Positions 26,086 to 33,700 of a DNA stretch of 64,000 nucleotides are shown here, piece by piece. A model generated the notes under the pieces. The model had not been told where the DNA came from. It did no database searches and saw only the letters and a list, made by a program, of their open reading frames with translations. Source of the DNA: CAZDDI01 sp964504195 (GTDB taxonomy: Bacteria > Chloroflexota > Anaerolineae > B4-G1 > SLSP01); NCBI GenBank assembly GCA_964504195.1, contig CAZDDI010000015.1, positions 1-64,000 of the forward strand, given 5' to 3'. Made by a program: the position numbers and the translations under genes. Positions within the stretch are counted from its first letter, which is position 1; every line of letters starts with the position of its first letter.

Positions 26086-26853
26086 ATGTCTGGTCATAGC
26101 CATTGGTCAACCATTCGCCGCAAGAAAGAGGCGAATGACGCGAAACGTGGAGCAGTATTTACCAAAGTGGCGCGCGAAATCGTGATTGCTGTCCGTGAAG
26201 GCGGCGGCAGTGGCGATCCTGATACCAACATCCGTTTGCGTATGATGCTAGATAAGGCACGTACGATGGGAATGCCGAAGGATAATGTCGAGCGCGCTAT
26301 CCGCCGCGGCACAGGTGAAGATAAAGACGGCACCGAAATTATCGAAATCATGTACGAAGGCTACGGGCCGGGCGGCGTAGCCGTGATGATTGATGTCGTT
26401 ACCGATAATCGCAATCGCGCTGTATCTTCGGTACGCCATGCACTGACCCGCCAGGGCGGTAACATGGGTGATCCCGGTTCGGTCGCCTGGCAGTTTGAGC
26501 GCAAGGGCGTAATCAGCGTCCCGGCGTCTATAGATTTCGATCAGCTCTTCGAAGCGGCCCTGAACGCAGGCGCAGAAGACCTGTTCCAGGGCAACGAAGG
26601 GGACGCCCATGAGGTATATACCGAACCGACTGAGCTGCACGCTGTTAGCGATGCTCTCAAATCCACTGGGATTCCGGTCGAACAGCTGGAACTGGTGATG
26701 AAGCCCAAGAACGAGATGTCCGTGAGCGTCAAAGAAGCCGTACAAGTGCTCAAACTCGTTGATTTCCTCGAAGAGCTGGATGACGTGCGCCGCGTGTACT
26801 CCAACCTCGAAGTCACTGATGAGGCGGTCACAGCTTTCGAAGCGACGTTGTAA
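26086..26853 (+). CDS. yebC: YebC/PmpR-TACO1 family protein
   Basis: 255 residues, complete. It opens with the family hallmark SGHSHWSTIRRKK and contains AREIVIAVREGG, PKDNVERAIRRGTG and YEGYGPGGVAV. YebC-type proteins have been described both as DNA-binding regulators and, more recently, as ribosome-associated factors helping translation of proline-rich stretches. AAGGAGGT just before the ATG is a strong start. Its TAA shares one base with the ruvC start (TAATG). The yebC-ruvC-ruvA order is a common conserved cluster. Confidence 0.93.
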   Translation: MSGHSHWSTIRRKKEANDAKRGAVFTKVAREIVIAVREGGGSGDPDTNIRLRMMLDKARTMGMPKDNVERAIRRGTGEDKDGTEIIEIMYEGYGPGGVAVMIDVVTDNRNRAVSSVRHALTRQGGNMGDPGSVAWQFERKGVISVPASIDFDQLFEAALNAGAEDLFQGNEGDAHEVYTEPTELHAVSDALKSTGIPVEQLELVMKPKNEMSVSVKEAVQVLKLVDFLEELDDVRRVYSNLEVTDEAVTAFEATL

Positions 26854-27344
26854 TGCGCGTTCTGGGGATTGACCCCGGTACAGCCATTACGGGCTATGCA
26901 ATTGTGGAGGAAGTGGGGTCAACGCTGCGGCTGATTGCCATCGGCACAGTCCAGACCCCGGCCAAGACCCCGCTTCCTCAACGCTTACAGACCATCTACA
27001 CCGGCCTACGGGAAGTCATCGCTGCACACCAGCCGGACAGTGCGGCGGTGGAGGAACTCTTCTTTAGTCGCAATGCGCAGACAGCGATGGTAGTGGGGCA
27101 CGCGCGCGGGGTAACATTGTTAGCACTGGTGGATGCGGGCCTGCCAATAGCGGAATATACCCCTATGCAGGTGAAGCAAGCCGTCAGCGGTTACGGCGGC
27201 GCAGACAAGCATCAGGTACAGGAAATGGTGCGCCTGTTGCTCAATTTGCCCGCCCCCCCCAAGCCCGATGATGCCGCCGATGCCGCGGCGGTGGCAATTT
27301 GCCATCTCCATCGCGCGCGGATGGATGGATTGCTGGGCGGATAA
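26853..27344 (+). CDS. ruvC: Holliday junction resolvase RuvC
   Basis: 163 residues. It cuts four-way junctions during recombination repair. The catalytic acidic residues are visible: Asp7 in GIDPG, Glu67 in VEELFFSRN, Asp140 and Asp143 in PDDAADA. YTPMQVKQAVSGYGGADK is the DNA-contact helix region. Start coupled to yebC by a one-base overlap. ruvB is not in this window, so the complex is split at least beyond the adjacent genes. Confidence 0.95.
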   Translation: MRVLGIDPGTAITGYAIVEEVGSTLRLIAIGTVQTPAKTPLPQRLQTIYTGLREVIAAHQPDSAAVEELFFSRNAQTAMVVGHARGVTLLALVDAGLPIAEYTPMQVKQAVSGYGGADKHQVQEMVRLLLNLPAPPKPDDAADAAAVAICHLHRARMDGLLGG

Positions 27345-27450
27345 GCACCGGATGCTCACGCAAAACCACTAAGACGCAAAGGTTTTTTTGATTTTTTACC
27401 TTGAAATTTCTTGAAGATTTTACGTAGCGTGAGATTCTGAGGATTTTGTG

Positions 27451-28014
27451 ATGATTGCACAACTACGCGGAACAGTGCTGGCGCTAGAAGATGGCGCGCT
27501 GACGTTGGATGTGGGCGGGGTGGGCTTTCTGGTACACGTATCGCCACGCATCGAAGCGCCGGTAGGTCAGACGGTGACACTGCACACGCATTTCCAGGCC
27601 CGCGAGAACGATATCACCCTCTACGGCTTCCGGCAACCGGAAGAGAAGGCCCTGTTCGGCCTGCTATTGGGTGTATCGGGGGTTGGCCCAAAAGCGGCGC
27701 TCAGCCTGCTCAGCACCCTCTCGGTGGATATTGTGCGGCAGGCCATCCTCAACAAGCAGCCGGAGGCGCTCTCCCGCGCACCCGGCGTAGGGCGGAAGAC
27801 TGCCGAAGCCATCGTGCTACACCTCAAGGACAAAGTTGCCCGTCCAGCGGAGGGCTTTGCCGCTATCAATGCCGATGATGCGGACGTCATCGCCGCCCTC
27901 ACTACGCTGGGCTTTAGTCTAGTGGAATCGCAGCGCGCTTTGCAACAGCTCCCCCGCGAGACTCTCACCATCGAAGAGAAAATTCATCGCTGCCTCACGT
28001 TGCTGGGGCGGTGA
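27451..28014 (+). CDS. ruvA: Holliday junction branch-migration subunit RuvA
   Basis: 187 residues. Domain I is the OB fold (MIAQLRGTVLALED). The two helix-hairpin-helix motifs are LGVSGVGPKAALSLLSTL and RAPGVGRKTAEAIVLHL. Domain III at the C-terminus contacts RuvB. GTG 27448 precedes ATG 27451; ATG is preferred. The 106 bases after ruvC hold no visible gene. The stop overlaps the GTG start of the next gene by four bases. Confidence 0.93.
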   Translation: MIAQLRGTVLALEDGALTLDVGGVGFLVHVSPRIEAPVGQTVTLHTHFQARENDITLYGFRQPEEKALFGLLLGVSGVGPKAALSLLSTLSVDIVRQAILNKQPEALSRAPGVGRKTAEAIVLHLKDKVARPAEGFAAINADDADVIAALTTLGFSLVESQRALQQLPRETLTIEEKIHRCLTLLGR

Positions 28015-28838
28015 AACGTACTGCGTACTGCGTAATGCGTAACCAGAGAATCACGTTTCACGTTTCACGCTTCACGCTCCTCATTCTGTGTGTGCTCCTC
28101 TTAACTTCCTGCCTCCCCCCGCTGCCCCGCACCGTCAAGATTGGTCTCGTTGCGCCGTTCGAGGGGCGCTACCGCTATGTGGGCTATGATGCCATCTACG
28201 CGGCGCGGTTGGCCGTGCGCGAAATCAACGCCGCCGGGGGCGCAGGCGGGCGGCTGCTGGAGCTAGTCGCCTACGATGATCGCGGCGCTCCCGAACTGGC
28301 GCAAACAGTGGCGCGCAATCTGGTAGTTGATCCGGATGTCATCGCTGTGATTGGGCATTTCCGGCAGGCCAGCACGGAGGCCGCGGTGCCGGTCTACGCG
28401 GAAGCGGGTCTGCCGCTGGTGGTTATCGCCGCGCGGTTGTATCCGGCTGCTGGGCTATGGCAGCTCGCGTCGCCGGACATAGCCATAGCTACTGGCGGGC
28501 CGGAGCTGGCGGAGGGCGAGTCGGGCATCCTCACGCCGTACCCCTTGCCGCAGGATGTGCCGGTGACGGAGGCGTGGCGCGACGCCTACCTGAGCATAGG
28601 GCCGCACGTCGCGCCGCCGGGCGCATACACGCTCCCCACCTACGAGGCGGTCTACCTGCTCGCCGCAGCATTGGATGCGGGCATTGCCACCCGCGAAGGC
28701 GTCAGCGCTGCACTGCCCGGAATCGAGCGTGACGGGCTGCTGGGGCGGATTGCGTGGAATGCTGAGGGTTTCTGGGCCAATGCGCCGGTGTATCGCTATC
28801 GCTGGGAAGATGGGGTGCCGGTGTTGGGTGAGAAATAG
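28011..28838 (+). CDS. Branched-chain-amino-acid-type substrate-binding lipoprotein, shortened
   Basis: 275 residues, against 350-400 for the family. Signal peptide with lipobox LLTSC, then the periplasmic-binding fold VKIGLVAPFEGRYRYVGYDA...AVREINAAGG, ARNLVVDPDVIAVIGHF and VYAEAGLPLV. After LWQLASPD the usual second-domain start (the RVAVLYDD..YG region, about 100 residues) is missing, and the chain resumes at GILTPYPLP...PTYEAVYLLAAALD. It is an orphan with no permease or ATPase nearby. The first codons (28016-28080) coincide with the dispersed cgtttcacg repeat, so the signal peptide may derive from it. GTG 28011 or ATG 28035 could start. Confidence 0.7.
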   Translation: MKRTAYCVMRNQRITFHVSRFTLLILCVLLLTSCLPPLPRTVKIGLVAPFEGRYRYVGYDAIYAARLAVREINAAGGAGGRLLELVAYDDRGAPELAQTVARNLVVDPDVIAVIGHFRQASTEAAVPVYAEAGLPLVVIAARLYPAAGLWQLASPDIAIATGGPELAEGESGILTPYPLPQDVPVTEAWRDAYLSIGPHVAPPGAYTLPTYEAVYLLAAALDAGIATREGVSAALPGIERDGLLGRIAWNAEGFWANAPVYRYRWEDGVPVLGEK

Positions 28839-29183
28839 TTACCGGCACTTCCATATTTTCTGTAGATACCAATGCCCCATGACCTGTTCCAGATCAATGT
28901 GCAAATGCCTTGTGCGTTGATCGTGCCCTCCCAGCTTAAAAGCAGCCACATCGGCAGGAAACGCCGTTATTTGCCCATCGCGTAAAAATATCTTTGCGAG
29001 CGTTTCGGAGACTTCAATAGCACAAAGATCCGCAAACAAATGCTCGCGCCAGAAATCATCAGGTGGATAAGAACAAGCATCATATAATCTGGTGGCATCG
29101 TTCAGCTCACAACATTGCTTGATGAAGGTTATGACTTCAAGCGGGGTACTGAACGCAGGCCTGGATGTATTCACGTTAGTCAC
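28839..29183 (-). CDS. Hypothetical protein, 114 residues
   Basis: Not recognised. A small soluble protein with a C-terminal block GGHDQRTRHLHIDLEQVMGHWYLQKIWKCR-like composition (two His-rich turns and a Cys-Arg end). GTG 29183 has AGGGAGGT seven bases upstream, good support for translation. It is the last gene of the minus-strand run that begins with the DUF4157 protein, and its stop directly abuts the stop of the convergent lipoprotein gene. It could be an immunity-type accessory; that is a guess from position. Confidence 0.6.
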   Translation of the reverse strand: MTNVNTSRPAFSTPLEVITFIKQCCELNDATRLYDACSYPPDDFWREHLFADLCAIEVSETLAKIFLRDGQITAFPADVAAFKLGGHDQRTRHLHIDLEQVMGHWYLQKIWKCR

Positions 29184-29198
29184 TCGAAACCTCCCTGG

Positions 29199-30080
29199 CT
29201 ATTCGAGCAAGGCTTTCTCCAAAAATTCTAATACCCGTTCACGATAAGTTTCCCCACACACACGCCAACTTTCTACATGTCCAGCAGCAGTCACTTCCCA
29301 TAATTCAATTTGAGCATTGGGCACTGCTGCGTACTTTCGCATGACGCGCTGTTCCCCGCTATTTTGAGTTCCTGCGATCAACAATATATCACAAGTAATC
29401 TGTTGCAGCGCTGTTGTGGTGCTCATGGCTGGACGAATTCCTAGTAGTCGCAAAACTTGCCATTGCACAGCATCAAATGGAATCCATAACCAATCGGTGA
29501 ATGTTTGCGCCACCGGCATATCCTGGCGGCTAACGACTGGAAATGGCCCATCTGCTATTACGGCATGAATATCTTGGGTTTGTGCTGCTGCTTGAAGGCT
29601 TACCAGTCCGCCTAGTGAAAATCCCCATAACCCGATTTTGGCATTTGCAGTTTCTTGTTGATTGTGAACATAACGGATTGCTGCTAGAATTTCTTCTCCG
29701 GTTAAGGATAACCGCTGCCCGCCGCTTTCGCCATGCGCCAACAAATCCAGTAGCAAAACGCCATAGCCTTGTGCCACAACAAAGGCCGCTTGTTCCAGAT
29801 AATCTGCTCGATTGCCGCCATAACCATGCGCTATAATAACGACCGCATCATTGCGGGGCGGTGCATACCAGCCTTGCACACGCAAGCCGCTATCCGTGAA
29901 GAAGGTAATGGGTTCATAGGGTGATGTTAGAGCCGAGAGCGGTATCATTTTGCGCGGAGGGCGCGCTATCAGCAATGCGCGGGTAATGGGTAATACGCCG
30001 TAAACTGTGCTTACACCCAAGATTGCAAGTATTATCCCCCGGCGTAATTTTAAGATGGATAGGTGTTTGCGGATCTGCAT
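29199..30080 (-). CDS. Membrane-anchored alpha/beta hydrolase
   Basis: About 293 residues. An N-terminal signal anchor (LRRGIILAILGVSTVYGVL) is followed by the hydrolase core. The oxyanion strand is HGYGGNRADY, the nucleophile elbow GFSLGG, and the catalytic His lies in AAGHVESW near the end. The usual acid after IAGTQN is not obvious (Asn/Glu instead of Asp). Ser-type esterase or thioesterase is likely. The frame continues upstream to 30287, but that overlaps the preceding gene. ATG 30161 is an alternative start; 30080 gives the typical anchor layout. No clear Shine-Dalgarno for either. Confidence 0.7.
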   Translation of the reverse strand: MQIRKHLSILKLRRGIILAILGVSTVYGVLPITRALLIARPPRKMIPLSALTSPYEPITFFTDSGLRVQGWYAPPRNDAVVIIAHGYGGNRADYLEQAAFVVAQGYGVLLLDLLAHGESGGQRLSLTGEEILAAIRYVHNQQETANAKIGLWGFSLGGLVSLQAAAQTQDIHAVIADGPFPVVSRQDMPVAQTFTDWLWIPFDAVQWQVLRLLGIRPAMSTTTALQQITCDILLIAGTQNSGEQRVMRKYAAVPNAQIELWEVTAAGHVESWRVCGETYRERVLEFLEKALLE

Positions 30081-30199
30081 GTGTTTACGGTTCAATAGGC
30101 GCAACAAAATGAAATTATGGTCATTCCAAGATTTGAAAACTTCCTTTCCTGCTGTGGTCATCTCTAGCCCACGCCCACTGTGGCTCACTTTCGTGGATT

Positions 30200-30682
30200 T
30201 TAGGATAGATTCTGAACTGAAGCAGCTACTAACAATTGCTCTAACTCCTTTTTTAATTGCACGAGTTGAAAAGGAGTTGCCTGACATTCTATAGTAATAG
30301 TATAAATTTTAGCCTCCTTTACAAATGTCCAGCGTTCTATCCAGGGGGGCAACGTTCTCTCAAAATCTGAATCTACATAATATGGCTTCAGTTTTTTAAT
30401 AGCAGCTCTATCAATAGCCTGGTAAAGCTGTGTGACTTGTATAGCACTCAATTGTTGTGTTGGCTCCTCCGCAAAAGGTATATTCCAAAACAAATTTAGG
30501 GTATCAAGCTGTAAATGTTCGGGAGCAACCCACAATTGTTTATTCCGTGCGTTGAAAAAAGCCCCATCCTTACCAAAGTAAAACCGCCAATTACCACTAC
30601 GATCTCGATCAATGATGATTTTTTCGTATAATATTAGCATATTTACTGGAAGGTAGATTTCTGGGAGAGCTAGTTCACGCAT
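30200..30682 (-). CDS. Hypothetical protein downstream of DUF4157 protein (candidate immunity)
   Basis: 160 residues, no known domain seen. Soluble, rich in aromatic and acidic residues, with GKDGAFFNARNKQLWVAP in the first third. AAGGAG before ATG 30682 supports it. It lies 89 bases after the stop of the giant DUF4157-metalloprotease gene on the same strand. In polymorphic-toxin loci the immunity gene normally occupies this spot, so it is a candidate. The base composition is clearly more AT-rich than the housekeeping genes around it, consistent with transfer. Confidence 0.6.
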   Translation of the reverse strand: MRELALPEIYLPVNMLILYEKIIIDRDRSGNWRFYFGKDGAFFNARNKQLWVAPEHLQLDTLNLFWNIPFAEEPTQQLSAIQVTQLYQAIDRAAIKKLKPYYVDSDFERTLPPWIERWTFVKEAKIYTITIECQATPFQLVQLKKELEQLLVAASVQNLS

Positions 30683-30771
30683 TACACTCCTTGCAAGTTT
30701 CCAAAGCTAGGCCACATACAATAACCATCACCACCTTGCGATTACTACGTCTCCAATAGAGTTGCTGTTTT

Positions 30772-33700
30772 TCAGGGTGTTACGCCAACGGATTCGCAGT
30801 CAGCCGGGTCGGGCGGAACAGGTTCTGGATTGGAGACTGGCTCCGTTCCCCAGTTAACACCAGTAATCTCTTCAATCGCCTCAAGGAGTGTCAAATTATG
30901 TTCTGGTAAAATGTTATCCCCCCCCGACATTACGCGTGAATCGGCTCCGATAACTACATCCACTCCATAGCGATCTTTGAATTGGTTCTTGTGATGACAT
31001 CCATAAGTGGCCGCATATTCATCACCCAAACCCAACATGTGTCCGAATTCATGAATAGCTGCGCGTTGTTGCCCACCAGGTTTATTCGTTAATGTCAAAT
31101 CCTCGCTATCCAGTTTAGCTGTTCCAGATTCGATCTCACCATCTTTCAAATTCTTAGGTGCCCGAACCCAACTCCCTTCAAAGCCACCAGGAGGAATTTT
31201 TTCCACATTAACATTAAAATGAGGATTTTCGGTACTCTCTTCTATACTTACATTCACTTTAACTTGCTTCGATTCCCACCAAGCATCTTGAGCGTAGAAA
31301 GATTTATTGTTGCCAGTCCAGGCTTGAGACACTTCACGGATATAATCTTCCTTCCATTGCTTCATCTCTGCATCTGTCCAGGTAAAATCAGGGTGCTCCA
31401 AAGGTAATCCTTTCAAGAGATGCATCCCCATCATTTCCTTATTATTCTCGAAATTAAAGTTGCACTTAACCACGATTTCCAAGGTTTCCGTTTTAGGATC
31501 ATATACTGTATCAAACATGCCTAAACCTGTGCTAGGCTGATAGTTCTCAAGAACGTGCGGCCCTTCATTCAATTTCTCTTGTTCGAGCTCCGCTATCCGA
31601 TACTTATCCCATTGGTCTTCCCAGTCATCCAACGCAGCCTCGTTCTCGCGTTGATTAAACAGATCTGCAAAAGTAACTTCCAGTTTCTGTTTAGCTGCAT
31701 CCGCGAATTCCTGGAAAACTTCCCAGCAGGTTGTCAATCCAGGCAACTTTTCAGTTATCCAACTCTTGAGACCCGTCCACTTATCCTGAAGCAACTCTGT
31801 AGTTGGCTGAATGATGTTTTGGTTGATCAATTGCCCGAATTGGGAAGCTTTATCTTGAAGCAGTCCCAACACCTTTTGCACACCAGTTGTAAGTACATCC
31901 CAACCACTCTGAATGTTATCCCAGGCCGAATTAACAAATTGTACGGTGGCAGTCGCGCGATTCTCGATACCAGTAACTGCATACCGGCCAACCGTTTCTA
32001 ATCCAGTAACTGCATTGGTTGCGCCATTCTCGACAAGATTCACGGCTCCCATGCCGATTTTCTCCAGACCAGTGACCGCATTGGAGCCAGCATTTTCAAC
32101 GAAATCTACTACGCCATTCCCGGTTTTTTCCAAACCGGTAACGGCATTCGTACTGGCCGTTTCGACAAAGTTTACGGCACCCATACCTGTGTTTTCGAGG
32201 TAGTCCACCGCGCCAGTTGCCTTATCACCAATAAATTTGACTACATTCTGAGCTGTATTGCCCACAAAATTTACCGCACCAGAGGCAGCACGCTCCACAA
32301 ATCCCAACCCTGCACTAAGTGCCTGGCTTACTCTGGAAACAGCTCCATTTCCAGCACTTTCCACACCCGAAATCAAGCCGCTGACAACACCGCCAAACCA
32401 CTGCCCAATACGTCCCCCTCGACTGCTGATACTAGAGACCGCACTACGAGCTTTATTGCTTAGCCCTGAGACCAACCCTTGCCCTGTATCTTGGAACCAA
32501 TTGACTGTTGCATCCGCTTTCCCCTGAATCCAGTCTTGTGCTGCTGTAGTTTTGCCAGTAATCCACGCTTGCACTGCAACACCCTTATCGGTAATCCAAA
32601 CCCGTGCCATAGCGCTCTTGTCCGTAATCCACTCCCGCGCCGAGTCTGCCCTGCCTGCAATCCACTCCCGTGCCGAATCGGCTTTGCCTGCAATCCACTC
32701 CTGTGCTGCAGTGGCCTTATCAGCGATCCACTCTTGTGCTATGCTGGCTTTACCTGCAATCCACTCGCGCGCCGAAACTGCCTTGCCCGTGATCCACTCT
32801 CGGGCTGCCGCCGCCTTACCGGTAATCCATTCCCGCGCTGCGGTCGCTCGTTCGTGAATCCAACCTTCTGCTTGTGCCCACCGATCTCCTAACCAAGCCC
32901 ACTTATTCTGGATCCAATTCCACGCTGCGGCAGCTTTTGCACTGACAAATTCTCCAAATTGCGTCGCTTTTTCTTGTAACGGCTGCCAAACACTCTCGCT
33001 AACCCATCCACTGAATTGTTGCCATTTTTGATTGATACCTTCTAGCAATGGTTGTGCTTTTTGCAACAAGGCATTCCAGGCGGTTTTAGCTTTTTGCTTG
33101 ATCTCTAACCACGCACGCGGGCCGCCTGTTAATAAAGATTTACAGCTTTGCAAGAGCGATGCTGCCTGGCCTTGATATTCTGAACATAATTCATCAGCCT
33201 CTTCATCTAAGCCTGAAACCACACTTTCAGCTTCGGTCTGTACCCCTTCCCATTTTGTTTCCACCTGTGTACTGGCCGATTCAGCTTCAGTCTGCAACGT
33301 CGCAGACTCAGCCTCCACTTCCTGGGCAGTTTGCTGTTCTTGGACTTGCGCTTCCTGCTCCGAGATTGCAAAATCGCCATCTAATTCCTGTGCTTTAGAT
33401 TCAGCATCTGCTTGCAATTCTGCGCCTTTGGTTTCCTGCTCGGCTTGCAGTTCCGTCCCCTTCGACTCTTGAGCAGACTGCAATTCTGCACCTTTGACTT
33501 CCTGCTCGGCTTGCAGTTCCGTCCCCTTCGACTCTTGAGCAGACTGCAATTCTGCACCTTTGACTTCCTGCTCGGCTTGCAGTTCCGTCCCCTTCGACTC
33601 TTGAGCAGACTGCAATTCTGCACCTTTGACTTCCTGCTCAGCTTGCAATTCTGCAACTTTCGACTCTTGAGCAGACTGCAATTCTGCGCCTTTGGCTTCT

